From Usitatibacter palustris (GTDB lineage: Bacteria > Pseudomonadota > Gammaproteobacteria > Burkholderiales > Usitatibacteraceae): a stretch of 64,000 nt of DNA. Made by a program: the position numbers and the translations under genes. Below are positions 1 to 8,264 of the stretch, one piece after another. The stretch's first letter is position 1. The number at the start of each line of letters is the position of its first letter. The notes beneath the pieces are model-generated. The model saw only the letters and a list, made by a program, of their open reading frames with translations, was not told the DNA's origin and ran no database searches. The stretch spans positions 2,294,001 to 2,358,000 of the forward strand of contig NZ_CP053073.1 in the NCBI RefSeq assembly GCF_013003985.1, written 5' to 3'.

Positions 1-522
1 GTGCATCCCGATGGCCTTCAGGCGCTCGGGATCGGTTTCGCGATCGACCTCGACGTGGATCAGCGATTCGGCCTGGCCTTCGCCCGCGGGCGCGGCAATT
101 GCTTGCAGCTCTCCTTCGTTATCGCGCTTCGCACGGAGGATCGGATGCAGCAGCAGGTGCTGGGTGTAGCCCAGGTGGTTGATTTCCATGCCCACGGAAT
201 CGACGAGGAACGGCATGTCGTCGTTCACGATCTCGATCACCGTGTGCGGGCTCGTCCAGCCGTGTTCCTCGAGCCGCGGGTTGTACACGCGCAGCTTCGG
301 CATGCCGCTCGCGAATCGACGCGCGAAACCCAGGTGCGCAAGTGCAGCGCCGTACAGGTCTTCAACCGTGCGGCTCGCGAGATCCTCGACGTCGGCCTGG
401 TCGAAGTAGTGCGCGATGAAGGTGCGCGCCTCCTGGGCCGCCGCACCGGAAAGACGCTGGTCTGCCAATCGCAGGACCTTCTCGAGGATGGCCTGCTTCT
501 GCTCGTGAGAGGGAAAATGCAT
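1..522 (-). CDS. NAD-specific glutamate dehydrogenase, large (about 180 kDa) type, N-terminal fragment
   Basis: The minus strand is open from an ATG at 522 to the window edge, giving the first 174 residues. They begin MHFPSHEQKQAILEKVL and contain the segment FIAHYFDQADVEDLASRTVE followed by a stretch on a domain that ends DDMPFLVDSVGMEINHLGY, which I recognise as the amino end of the large bacterial NAD-dependent glutamate dehydrogenases (family COG2902). These cytoplasmic enzymes oxidise glutamate to 2-oxoglutarate and ammonia; the catalytic domain would lie beyond the window. The gene diverges from a glutamate/aspartate importer, which fits glutamate catabolism. The start is the only ATG upstream of the conserved block, but its Shine-Dalgarno sequence is weak. 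Identification rests on recalled family features, not a search. Confidence 0.85.
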   Translation of the reverse strand, partial: MHFPSHEQKQAILEKVLRLADQRLSGAAAQEARTFIAHYFDQADVEDLASRTVEDLYGAALAHLGFARRFASGMPKLRVYNPRLEEHGWTSPHTVIEIVNDDMPFLVDSVGMEINHLGYTQHLLLHPILRAKRDNEGELQAIAAPAGEGQAESLIHVEVDRETDPERLKAIGMH

Positions 523-553
523 GGGGAAAAGGGCTAAACCGGAGAGGCCGCTA

Positions 554-582
554 TTGTCTCCCAAATGGGCAGGACGTATTCT
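554..582 (+). promoter_or_regulatory. candidate sigma70 promoter of gltI
   Basis: TTGTCT (554-559) and TATTCT (577-582) are separated by 17 bases and would start a transcript near 590, about 22 bases before gltI. Each box matches consensus at four of six positions. A strong purine-rich ribosome site (AGAGGAGG) follows at about 596-603. Inference from sequence only. Confidence 0.4.
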
Positions 583-611
583 AGGTCGTCAACCAGAGGA
601 GGAATCCCCCC

Positions 612-1502
612 ATGCTTCGCAAATCCAAAACCGCGTTCGCGGCGCTCGCCCTTTGCGTGCTCGCCGCACCGGTGGCCGCACAAGACCTGACCGGCACCCT
701 CAAGAAGATCAAGGACACCGGCACGATCACCATCGGTCACCGTGAAACCTCGATCCCGTTCTCGTACCTCGACGACAAGCAGCAGCCCATCGGCTATTCG
801 ATGGACATCTGTGCGGCCGTGGTCGAGGAAGTGAAGAAAGAGCTCGGCCTCACGACGCTCACGGTGAAGTACAACCCCGTCACGTCGCAGACCCGCATTC
901 CGCTGATGGCCAACGGCACGATCGACATCGAGTGCGGTTCGACCACCAACAACCTCACGCGCCAGAAGCAGGTCGCGTTCGCGCCGGTCACCTTCATCAC
1001 GGGCACCAAGCTCCTGGTGAAGAAGTCGGCGAAGGTCAAGACGTACAAGGACCTGAAGAACAAGACCGTCGTGGTCACGCAGGGCACGACCAACGAGCGC
1101 ACGATCAAGGCGCTCTCCGACAAGGACAACCTCAACATCAAGTTCCTGAACGCCAAGGACCACGCCGAGAGCTTCCTCACGGTGGAATCGGGCCGCGCGG
1201 TCGCTTTCTCGATGGATGACATCCTCCTCTACGGCCTCATCGCCAAGGCGAAGAACCCGAAGGACTACGAAGTGGTGGGCGACTACCTGTCGTACGACCC
1301 GTACGGGATGATGTTCCGCAAAAACGATGACGATTTCGGTGTCGTCGTGCGCCGCGCGATCGGCAAGCTCTTCGCTTCCGGCGACATCGAGAAGATCTAC
1401 AAGAAGTGGTTCCAGGACAAGCTGCCCTCCGGCGAAGCCATGGGCGTGCCGATGAGCCCGCTCCTGAAGGCTGCGATCCAGATCAACGCGCTGCCCGAGT
1501 AA
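612..1502 (+). CDS. gltI: glutamate/aspartate ABC transporter, periplasmic binding protein
   Basis: This 296-residue protein starts with a clear Sec signal peptide (MLRKSKTAFAALALCVLAAPVAAQ) and continues as a family-3 amino-acid binding protein. It has the typical GTITIGHRETSIPFSYLD opening strand, the DICAAVVEEVKK helix and the SMDDILLYGLIA segment of the GltI/AatJ group. It would capture glutamate or aspartate in the periplasm and deliver it to GltJK. It heads the operon gltI-gltJ-gltK-gltL with three bases to the next gene, and a GGAGG ribosome site lies just upstream. Substrate is inferred from family resemblance and from the neighbouring glutamate dehydrogenase. Confidence 0.9.
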   Translation: MLRKSKTAFAALALCVLAAPVAAQDLTGTLKKIKDTGTITIGHRETSIPFSYLDDKQQPIGYSMDICAAVVEEVKKELGLTTLTVKYNPVTSQTRIPLMANGTIDIECGSTTNNLTRQKQVAFAPVTFITGTKLLVKKSAKVKTYKDLKNKTVVVTQGTTNERTIKALSDKDNLNIKFLNAKDHAESFLTVESGRAVAFSMDDILLYGLIAKAKNPKDYEVVGDYLSYDPYGMMFRKNDDDFGVVVRRAIGKLFASGDIEKIYKKWFQDKLPSGEAMGVPMSPLLKAAIQINALPE

Positions 1503-1505
1503 TCG

Positions 1506-2270
1506 ATGGATTGGAGAGTCTTCCTCGAGCAGGCTCCCTCGGGGGGGATGACGTATCTGGGGTGGCTGGGCTCGGGTCTGATGTGGACGCTGCTCGTCTC
1601 CATCTTCGCCTGGGTGATCGCCTTCACGCTGGGATCCGTGGTCGGGGTGCTTCGCACGACCCCGCTCCGGATCCCGAGGGCGATCGCCACCGCGTACGTC
1701 GAGTTGTTCCGGAACATCCCGCTGCTCGTGCAGATGTTCCTGTGGTACTTCGTGATGCCAGAGGTTCTCCCCAAGGCCTGGGGTGACTGGCTCAAGCAGG
1801 ACCTCCCCAATTTCGTCGAGCTCCCCTTCGCGCAGTTCAGCATGTGGGAGTTCACCGCGGCCGTGCTGTGCCTGGGGCTCTATACCGCTTCGCGCGTCGC
1901 CGAGCAGGTGCGCGCGGGCATCCTTTCGCTCCCCCAAGGACAGACGAACGCCGGCCTCGCGATGGGCTTCACGCTCCCGCAGGTTTACCGGTTCGTGTTG
2001 TTGCCGATGGCCTACCGCATCATCATCCCGCCGATCACGAGCGAGTTCCTCACGATCTTCAAGAACTCCTCGACGGCGCTCACCATCGGCGTGATCGAGC
2101 TCACCGCGCAAAGCCGCCAGATTTCCGAATACACGTTCAAGACGTTCGAGGCCTTCACCGCCGCCACGCTCATCTACATAGCGATCACGCTCACGGTGAT
2201 CTACGCGATGCGCCTCCTGGAAAACCGCGTCGCGGTGCCGGGGTACATCTCACAGGCAGGCGGACACTAG
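1506..2270 (+). CDS. gltJ: glutamate/aspartate ABC transporter permease GltJ
   Basis: This is a 254-residue inner-membrane permease of the HisM/GltJ type. Hydrophobic segments near residues 20-45, 60-85 and 105-125, and a pair towards the C-terminus, carry the permease domain. The polar-amino-acid permease loop is visible as EQVRAGILSLPQGQTNAGLAMGF, the site that contacts the ATPase. It follows gltI after three bases and its stop codon overlaps the GTG start of gltK by one base, so the two permeases are translationally coupled. It should form a heterodimeric channel with GltK. Confidence 0.92.
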   Translation: MDWRVFLEQAPSGGMTYLGWLGSGLMWTLLVSIFAWVIAFTLGSVVGVLRTTPLRIPRAIATAYVELFRNIPLLVQMFLWYFVMPEVLPKAWGDWLKQDLPNFVELPFAQFSMWEFTAAVLCLGLYTASRVAEQVRAGILSLPQGQTNAGLAMGFTLPQVYRFVLLPMAYRIIIPPITSEFLTIFKNSSTALTIGVIELTAQSRQISEYTFKTFEAFTAATLIYIAITLTVIYAMRLLENRVAVPGYISQAGGH

Positions 2271-2953
2271 TGCTCGACTTCGACTGGAGCGTCATCTGGA
2301 AGAGCCGCGAGGTCCTGTGGGACGGGATGGTCCTGTCGCTCAAGCTCTTCGGCATCGCGCTCGCCGGCGGCATCTTCTTCGGTACGCTGCTCGCCCTCGC
2401 GCGCCTGTCGAGCTGGAAGATCCTCTCCTACCCCGCCGCGGGGTTCGTGAACCTGATCCGCGCGATCCCGTTCATCATGGCGATCTTCTGGTTCTACTTC
2501 CTCACGCCGATGCTGGTGTCCAAGTTCACCGGCCAGCAGGGCGAGGCCGTCGGGCCGTTCACCTCGGCGATCGTCGCGTTCATCCTGGTCGAGGCCGCCT
2601 ACTACTCCGAGATCATCCGTGCGGGCATCCAGTCGATCCCGCGCGGCCAGCCGTGGGCCGCCTACGCCCTCGGGATGAACTACTGGCAGGCGATGGGTTT
2701 CGTCGTGCTGCCGCAGGCTTTCCGCAACATGGTGCCGATCATGCTCACGCAGGCGATCATCCTGTTCCAGGACACCTCGCTCGTGTACGTCGTGGGCCTG
2801 AAGGATTTCCTCGGCGCGGCCTCCAAGGGTGGACAGATCACCGGGCGCATCGTCGAGCTGTACCTGTTCGTCGCGCTGGTGTTCTTCATCATCTGCTTCG
2901 GCGCATCCTGGCTCGTGAAGCGCATCCAGGCACGCTATTCGATCGCTCGATAG
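2270..2953 (+). CDS. gltK: glutamate/aspartate ABC transporter permease GltK
   Basis: A 227-residue permease beginning with GTG (VLDFDWSVIW); the G is the last base of the gltJ stop codon, a usual coupling arrangement. An ATG is absent at this position, and a longer reading frame upstream only shadows gltJ. The coupling loop EIIRAGIQSIPRGQPWAAYALGM is a textbook EAA loop of the polar amino-acid permeases. Membrane segments alternate along the length. Partner of GltJ, driven by GltL. Confidence 0.9.
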   Translation: MLDFDWSVIWKSREVLWDGMVLSLKLFGIALAGGIFFGTLLALARLSSWKILSYPAAGFVNLIRAIPFIMAIFWFYFLTPMLVSKFTGQQGEAVGPFTSAIVAFILVEAAYYSEIIRAGIQSIPRGQPWAAYALGMNYWQAMGFVVLPQAFRNMVPIMLTQAIILFQDTSLVYVVGLKDFLGAASKGGQITGRIVELYLFVALVFFIICFGASWLVKRIQARYSIAR

Positions 2954-2964
2954 GACACCTCCGC

Positions 2965-3699
2965 ATGGCGATGATCGACATCAAAGACGTCAACAAGTGG
3001 TACGGCACCTTCCAGGTGCTGACCGACTGCTCGACCAGCGTCGAGAAAGGCCAGGTCATCGTGGTCTGCGGCCCCTCGGGGTCGGGCAAGTCCACGCTGA
3101 TCAAGTGCGTCAACGCGCTCGAGCCGTTCCAGAAGGGCACGATCACCGTCGACGGAGTCTCGGTGGGCGATCCGAAGACCGACTTGCCGAAACTGCGCTC
3201 GCGCATCGGCATGGTCTTCCAGAACTTCGAGCTCTTCCCGCACATGAGCGTGCAGGCGAACCTCACGATCGGCCAGATGAAGGTGCTCGGGCGCACGCGC
3301 GACCAGGCCGACGAGCACGGCCTCAAGTATCTCGACCGCGTGGGCCTCAAGGCGCACGCGCACAAATTCCCCGGTCAACTCTCCGGCGGCCAGCAGCAGC
3401 GCGTGGCGATCGCGCGGGCGCTCTCGATGGACCCCATCGCGATGCTCTTCGACGAACCGACCTCGGCGCTCGACCCGGAGATGATCAACGAGGTGCTCGA
3501 TGTCATGGTGGAGCTCGCCCGGGAGGGCATGACCATGATGTGCGTGACCCACGAAATGGGCTTCGCCAAGACGGTCGCGCACCGGGTAATCTTCATGGAC
3601 AAGGGCCAGATCGTGGAGGATTGCAGCAAGGCGGATTTCTTCGGCACGACCCGGTCCGAACGCGCTCAATCCTTTTTGAGTAAAATCCTACACAACTAG
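2965..3699 (+). CDS. gltL: glutamate/aspartate ABC transporter ATP-binding protein
   Basis: This 244-residue ATPase has Walker A (GPSGSGKST, residues 36-44), the Q loop (VFQNFELFPHMSV), the signature LSGGQQQR near residue 139 and Walker B AMLFDEPTSALDPE near 160, all intact. It is the cytoplasmic motor of the GltIJK importer. A second in-frame ATG two codons later (2971) could also serve; AGGA about nine bases before 2965 favours the first. It lies 11 bases after gltK and ends the operon. Confidence 0.93.
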   Translation: MAMIDIKDVNKWYGTFQVLTDCSTSVEKGQVIVVCGPSGSGKSTLIKCVNALEPFQKGTITVDGVSVGDPKTDLPKLRSRIGMVFQNFELFPHMSVQANLTIGQMKVLGRTRDQADEHGLKYLDRVGLKAHAHKFPGQLSGGQQQRVAIARALSMDPIAMLFDEPTSALDPEMINEVLDVMVELAREGMTMMCVTHEMGFAKTVAHRVIFMDKGQIVEDCSKADFFGTTRSERAQSFLSKILHN

Positions 3700-3737
3700 T
3701 TGACGAGACAGCCCTTTTTGCCTGAGACTCCAGTTCC

Positions 3738-4817
3738 ATGAATCGCCTGACGGCCATCGGCCTGGTTTCGCTCGTCGCCTACGGCCTGCTCATTGCGAGC
3801 AAGTACACAGGTTTCGTCTCCGCCGCGCGCGAAGACAGGGCGGGTCATACCGTCTCGGCGACCGCCTCCCCGGCGGGTGATTCGAGCGTCCAGCCCGCCA
3901 ATCCCGAGCCCCGCCCGAAGGCCCAGTTCACCGCCGCAGTCCCTCCCCAGACCTATCGCCCCTCGGCCGCCGCCGTGGAGTTCCGCGCCACCCGCGACCT
4001 TCGCGCCTATGCCGACGGCCTCGCCTCCCGCAAGGTGTCGCTGACTGGCGACGAACGCTATCACCTGGCCAAGGCCCTCGAGGAATGCCAGTTCGCCATG
4101 AACGTGAGCGAAGACCTGGTGGCCTACAGCGCCAAGCAGCGCCGCCAGTTCATTGCCACCCTCCCCCCGAACGATCCCCTGAACGCCCGCCGGATCTCGT
4201 CCTACGACCTCCAGGACAGCACGCAGCGCTGCGCCCGCTTCCAGGGCACCAAGATTTCGCCCCGGGAGATCGAGGATCTCTACGCCGCCGCCGCCCGCCA
4301 GGGCGATGCCCGCGCGCAAGCGCGCATGGTCGTGGCCGAAGGTCCGAAGAACAACGTCGGCGGCAGCAACAACGGCAACCCACAGCCGCAGCGCGCCGGT
4401 GACGACGTAAGCCGCATCATCGAGCTGCTTGAATCGCAGGACCCCGAAGCCATGCTGATCGTCGGCCAGTACCTGTCGTCGTCCGAAATGGCGGCGCGCC
4501 TGCGCATCGGCCCGAACGGTGAAGTGCCCGAACCCTCGGCCTTCCTCGGCGCGTTCTCGATCGTGGCGTGCGACCTCGGCACCGATTGCTCGAGCTTCGT
4601 GCGCGAGCACCTGAACGCCTGCGCATTCGGCGGCTACTGCTCGGCCACCAGCTTCGAAGAGCTCTACCAGAACTTCATGGCCTCGCCCTGGAGCCACCAG
4701 CAGGCGCTGCGCTACCGCCAGATCATTCGCAACGCGATCGACACGCGGAACTGGGCCCTCCTCGGCCTCATCCCGCAACCGCAGCAACAAGGGAACACGG
4801 GAACGCCTGGGCAGTAG
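3738..4817 (+). CDS. membrane-anchored protein of unknown function
   Basis: A 359-residue protein not recognised as any known family. Residues 4-27 form one hydrophobic anchor (LTAIGLVSLVAYGLLIASKY), followed by a Pro/Ala/Ser-rich linker to about residue 80 and a mainly helical, probably periplasmic domain. Several cysteines (ECQF, QRCARF, ACDLGTDC, NACAFGGYC) suggest disulfides outside the cytoplasm. The middle has a low-complexity Gly/Asn/Gln stretch and the end is Gln/Pro-rich. It has its own start 38 bases after gltL and meets a convergent gene at a shared hairpin, so it probably forms a separate unit. Function unknown. Confidence 0.75.
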   Translation: MNRLTAIGLVSLVAYGLLIASKYTGFVSAAREDRAGHTVSATASPAGDSSVQPANPEPRPKAQFTAAVPPQTYRPSAAAVEFRATRDLRAYADGLASRKVSLTGDERYHLAKALEECQFAMNVSEDLVAYSAKQRRQFIATLPPNDPLNARRISSYDLQDSTQRCARFQGTKISPREIEDLYAAAARQGDARAQARMVVAEGPKNNVGGSNNGNPQPQRAGDDVSRIIELLESQDPEAMLIVGQYLSSSEMAARLRIGPNGEVPEPSAFLGAFSIVACDLGTDCSSFVREHLNACAFGGYCSATSFEELYQNFMASPWSHQQALRYRQIIRNAIDTRNWALLGLIPQPQQQGNTGTPGQ

Positions 4818-4818
4818 G

Positions 4819-4836
4819 CCTCTCCCAAGGGAGAGG
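4819..4836. repeat. palindromic repeat at convergent gene ends, first copy
   Basis: CCTCTCCCAAGGGAGAGG is a perfect palindrome with 8-base arms, placed between the convergent stops at 4817 and 4844. A longer version occurs at 21253-21272. It may act as a weak bidirectional terminator or be a dispersed REP-type unit; there is no U-tract on either side. Confidence 0.5.
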
Positions 4837-4843
4837 GAGAACG

Positions 4844-5767
4844 TCAGGCGGTGAGCACCTCGAGGTGCTCGACCACGCAGCGACCCAAAGCCACCGTGTT
4901 GTAGCCGCCTTCGAGCGTGGAGACGACGCGCCCATTCGCATGCGCATCGGCCACTTCGACGAGCTTCTCGGTGACCCAGCGATAGTCCTCGTCCTCGAAC
5001 TCGAGGTACGCGAGCGGATCTTCGCGATGGGCATCGAACCCGGCCGAGACGAAGACCATCTGGGGCGAGAAGCGATCGAGCGCGGGCAGCCAGAATTTCT
5101 CGACGGCCTCGCGAAACCCTTCCCCGCCGGTCATCGCCGCAAGCGGCACGTTGATGATGTGCTCGTTGCTGGAATCCGAGCCGCAGTACGGGTAGTACGG
5201 GTGCTGGAAGGTCGAGCACATCATCACGCGCGGGTCTTCGTGGAATGCATCCTCCGTGCCGTTGCCGTGGTGCACGTCGAAATCGAGCACGGCCACGCGC
5301 TCCAGGCCGTGCGCTTCGAGCGCGTGCATGGCGCCGACCGCGACATTGTTGAAGATGCAAAAGCCCATCGGCCGGTCGGGCGTGGCGTGGTGGCCCGGCG
5401 GGCGCACCGCGCAAAACGCATTGCGCGCCTTGCCTTCCATCACGAGGTCGACTGCGCGCACCACCGCACCGGCCGCGCGCAGCGCCGCCGAGAGCGAATG
5501 CGGATTCATCGACGTGTCGGGATCGAGATAGGCGTAGGACGCCTGCGGAGCGGAATCGAAGATGAGGTCCACGTGCTCGGGGGCATGCACGCGCAGCAAC
5601 TGCTCGCGCGTGGCTTCGGGGGCTTCATGGACCTGCAGGAGAGGTGCCAGCCCCGCGGATTCGATCGCGCGGAGGATCGCCTTCAGCCGCTCCGGAGATT
5701 CCGGATGATGCGCGCCCATCTCATGGCGGACGCAGTCGGGGTGCGTGAGGAGCGCGGACGCCGTCAT
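4844..5767 (-). CDS. histone deacetylase family protein (Zn-dependent acyl-lysine/acylpolyamine hydrolase type)
   Basis: The 307-residue sequence carries the full HDAC-fold signature: RPPGHHA (122-128) with tandem active-site histidines, GFCIFNN (135-141), the zinc ligands in DFDVHHGNGT (162-171), and SAGFDAH (241-247) with a further metal aspartate, ending LEGGYN. Bacterial members deacetylate acetyl-lysine, acetylpolyamines or related small amides in the cytoplasm; the real substrate cannot be read from sequence. It starts nine bases after the secreted-protein gene upstream, so the two are probably cotranscribed, although their functions show no obvious link. Confidence 0.9.
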   Translation of the reverse strand: MTASALLTHPDCVRHEMGAHHPESPERLKAILRAIESAGLAPLLQVHEAPEATREQLLRVHAPEHVDLIFDSAPQASYAYLDPDTSMNPHSLSAALRAAGAVVRAVDLVMEGKARNAFCAVRPPGHHATPDRPMGFCIFNNVAVGAMHALEAHGLERVAVLDFDVHHGNGTEDAFHEDPRVMMCSTFQHPYYPYCGSDSSNEHIINVPLAAMTGGEGFREAVEKFWLPALDRFSPQMVFVSAGFDAHREDPLAYLEFEDEDYRWVTEKLVEVADAHANGRVVSTLEGGYNTVALGRCVVEHLEVLTA

Positions 5768-5776
5768 GCGTCCGTG

Positions 5777-6277
5777 TCAGAACGACAGGCGCTGGATCGA
5801 ACGCGATCCTGAGAACGTCGGCAGGTTCGCCGCGGGATTGCCGGCGGGCAGGCCCGCGGGCGGCGCGATGTTGTAACTGAAGGTTGCCGCATCGGCGCTG
5901 GTGAAGGTGAACGTGAAGGTGCCCACCTGCTGCACGGCGTAGTTGTTCGTGTTCCAGGCGAGCGCGAACGGCGTGCCCACCGTGGCGTAGACCGCGCCCG
6001 TGAACTGCGTCGGCGTGGTCCAGGTGCCCGAGGGCATCGACAGCCACATCGGCTTGAAGTCGCCGGCGGTGGCGGTATCGGTTTCGGCGACACGCGGATC
6101 GTAGGTGTACCAGAGGGCGAAGAGCTGGTTCGACGTGGTGCTCTGCGACAGGCTCAGGCCCTGCCCCGATTCGCTCGGGTTCCACCACAGGTCGGTGTAG
6201 TTGATCGTCGGAACGGCTTGCGCGCGTGCACCGGTGGCGATGGCGAGAAGCGTGGCAGCGAGGATCAGGCGAAGCAT
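5777..6277 (-). CDS. secreted protein with YTDLWWNPSESGQGL-type domain, unknown function
   Basis: A 166-residue protein with a signal peptide (MLRLILAATLLAIATGARAQA). The mature part starts with NYTDLWWNPSESGQGLSLSQS and LFALWYTYDP, a motif pattern I recognise from many uncharacterised exported proteins of beta- and gammaproteobacteria, where it can occur in several copies. The start was set at 6277 because the signal peptide begins there and a GGAG ribosome site precedes it; a longer frame reaching 6322 adds only non-signal residues. It is predicted to be mostly beta-strand and to lie outside the cytoplasm. Function unknown. Confidence 0.75.
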   Translation of the reverse strand: MLRLILAATLLAIATGARAQAVPTINYTDLWWNPSESGQGLSLSQSTTSNQLFALWYTYDPRVAETDTATAGDFKPMWLSMPSGTWTTPTQFTGAVYATVGTPFALAWNTNNYAVQQVGTFTFTFTSADAATFSYNIAPPAGLPAGNPAANLPTFSGSRSIQRLSF

Positions 6278-6366
6278 GGTGCGGTCTCCGGGGAGGTCAG
6301 GATATTGTATTCTCGAATCCATACAGGTGATCGACCCGTAAACCGCTGACAGGGTTCCCTTATTCC

Positions 6367-7305
6367 ATGCTCGTCGAAGATCCGCGCAAGCTCGCCAATC
6401 CCATCGAGGACGTGATCGCCCAGGCCGGGCGCGTCATTCTCGGCAAGGAGCGACAGATCCGCCTTGCGATGGCCTGCATCCTCGCGCGCGGCCACTTGCT
6501 CATCGAGGATGTCCCGGGCGTGGGCAAGACCACGCTTTCGCACGCGCTCGCGCGCCTGCTGGGCCTCGATTACCAGCGCATCCAGTTCACCTCCGACCTC
6601 CTGCCCGCCGACGTGATCGGCGTATCCATCTTCGACCGCGAAAGCTCCACGTTCCGTTTTCATCCGGGCCCCATCTTTGCGCAGATCATCCTCGCCGACG
6701 AAATCAACCGCGCGAGCCCGAAGGCACAGAGCGCGCTGCTCGAAGCGATGGAAGAGCACCAGGTTACGGCCGAGGGCGAGACCCGGATGCTGCCCGAGCC
6801 GTTCTTCGTGATTGCCACGCAGAACCCGCTCCACCAGGTCGGAACGTTCCCGCTTCCTGAATCGCAGCTCGATCGCTTCCTCATGCGCATCCAGCTCGGC
6901 TACCCGGATGCGAAGGCCGAGCGCGAACTGCTGCGCGGCGAGGAGCGCCGCGACATCATCGCGCACCTCAAGCCCGCGATGACCCGCGACCAACTCATGG
7001 AGATCCAGCGCGCAGTGCCGGCGATGCAGGTCTCGGACGCGTTGCTCGACTACGTCCAGGCGCTCATCAGCCACACGCGCCATTCGCCGCGCTACACGCA
7101 GGGCCTGTCCCCTCGCGCCGGGCTCGCGGTGCTGCGTGCCGCGCAGGCCTGGGCGCTCATGCAGGGCCGCCGCCAGGTGCTCCCCGAGGACGTGCAGGCG
7201 ATCCTGCCCTCCGTCGTGGGCCACCGGCTCCATGGCAGCTCCGACGCCGTCAAGGGCGGATTCGATGCGGCGAAGGACCTGGTGACCAGCGTCGCGATTC
7301 CGTGA
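6367..7305 (+). CDS. MoxR-family AAA+ ATPase
   Basis: A 312-residue ATPase with Walker A EDVPGVGKTTLSHA (about 48-60), Walker B ILADEINRASPKAQSALLEAM near 108-126 and sensor region ATQNPLHQVGTFPLPESQLDRF, all characteristic of MoxR proteins. These act as cytoplasmic chaperones that insert cofactors into, or remodel, partner complexes, often with DUF58/VWA proteins. It is the first gene of a four-gene operon and its stop overlaps the GTG of the next gene by four bases, which argues for stoichiometric co-production with the DUF58 and TgpA-like proteins. Confidence 0.92.
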   Translation: MLVEDPRKLANPIEDVIAQAGRVILGKERQIRLAMACILARGHLLIEDVPGVGKTTLSHALARLLGLDYQRIQFTSDLLPADVIGVSIFDRESSTFRFHPGPIFAQIILADEINRASPKAQSALLEAMEEHQVTAEGETRMLPEPFFVIATQNPLHQVGTFPLPESQLDRFLMRIQLGYPDAKAERELLRGEERRDIIAHLKPAMTRDQLMEIQRAVPAMQVSDALLDYVQALISHTRHSPRYTQGLSPRAGLAVLRAAQAWALMQGRRQVLPEDVQAILPSVVGHRLHGSSDAVKGGFDAAKDLVTSVAIP

Positions 7306-8264
7306 CGCTCGCCAATCTTCGCCAGTCCGTCTCGGACTGGATCTTCCGGGCGCGGGTGCCCGAAGTCGCGCCCGTCACGCTCGTCCAGCGGCGCATCTTC
7401 ATCCTCCCCACGCGCCAGGGCTATGTGTTCGCCTTCACGCTGATGCTGCTGCTCATCGCGTCGATCAACTACACCTTGTCCCTGGGCTTCCTGCTCACGT
7501 TCCTCCTCGCTGCGATGGGCGGTGTCGCGATGCTGCACACGTGGCGCAACCTCGCCCACCTCAAGCTTCGTCCCGGGCGCAGCGATCCGGTGTTCGCCGG
7601 CGAGATGGCGCGCTTCGGCGTGAGCGTGGAAACGCCGTCGCGCGCGCGCTTCGCGGTGGCCATGCGGCGCCGCGGCGACGAGGCCGAGGTCGTCGACGTC
7701 GAGACGGGCAACCTCGCGGGCGTGCACCTCACCGTGCCCGCGCGTCGCCGCGGTCGCCTCGATTGCGGCCGCGTCGAGATCTTCACGCGCTATCCGGTCG
7801 GCTTCTTCCACGCGTGGTCGTACTTCGACTTCGGGCAGAGCGTGATCGTCTATCCGCGCCCCGATCCGCTCGCGGGCCTGCCGCCGATGCACTCGCGCAA
7901 TGAATCGGAGGAAGGCATTCCCATCCCGGGCGATGACGAATTCAACCTCCTGCGCCCCTATCGCCCCGGCGATCCACCGCGACAGATCGCCTGGAAGGCG
8001 CTCGCGCGCGGGCAGGACCTGCTCACCAAGGAATTCAACGCCACGGCGTCGAGCGAGCTGTGGCTCGACTGGGAGCAAACGCGCGCCAACGATGCCGAAG
8101 CGCGCCTCTCGGCGCTCGCGCACTGGGTGATGGAGTCGGAGCGGCTCGGGCAGAGCTACGGGCTGCGCCTGCCCGGCACGTCGATCGCGCCGGGGCGCGG
8201 TGACGCGCACCGCGCGCACTGCCTCGAAGCGCTGGCCCTGTTCGGCGATCCCCGACCGCAATGA
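7302..8264 (+). CDS. DUF58 domain-containing protein
   Basis: 320 residues starting at a GTG inside the moxR stop (GTGA overlap). Two hydrophobic segments occur near residues 45-85 (the stretch YVFAFTLMLLLIASINYTLS and the one after it), then a soluble domain with the DUF58 hallmark EFNLLRPYRPGDPPRQIAWKALAR near residue 215. DUF58 proteins regularly pair with MoxR ATPases and transglutaminase-like membrane proteins; their biochemical role is not settled. Its last codons overlap the next gene by four bases. Confidence 0.88.
   Translation: MTLANLRQSVSDWIFRARVPEVAPVTLVQRRIFILPTRQGYVFAFTLMLLLIASINYTLSLGFLLTFLLAAMGGVAMLHTWRNLAHLKLRPGRSDPVFAGEMARFGVSVETPSRARFAVAMRRRGDEAEVVDVETGNLAGVHLTVPARRRGRLDCGRVEIFTRYPVGFFHAWSYFDFGQSVIVYPRPDPLAGLPPMHSRNESEEGIPIPGDDEFNLLRPYRPGDPPRQIAWKALARGQDLLTKEFNATASSELWLDWEQTRANDAEARLSALAHWVMESERLGQSYGLRLPGTSIAPGRGDAHRAHCLEALALFGDPRPQ

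Noticed and set aside
1-537. Plus-strand open frame of 178 codons at the left edge
   Set aside because: It is the antisense of the clear glutamate dehydrogenase reading frame (1-522, minus) and has no family similarity.
534-2111. Minus-strand frame of 525 codons opposite gltI-gltJ
   Set aside because: Shadow frame in GC-rich DNA; its composition is His/Arg/Glu-rich and the plus strand holds recognised transport genes.
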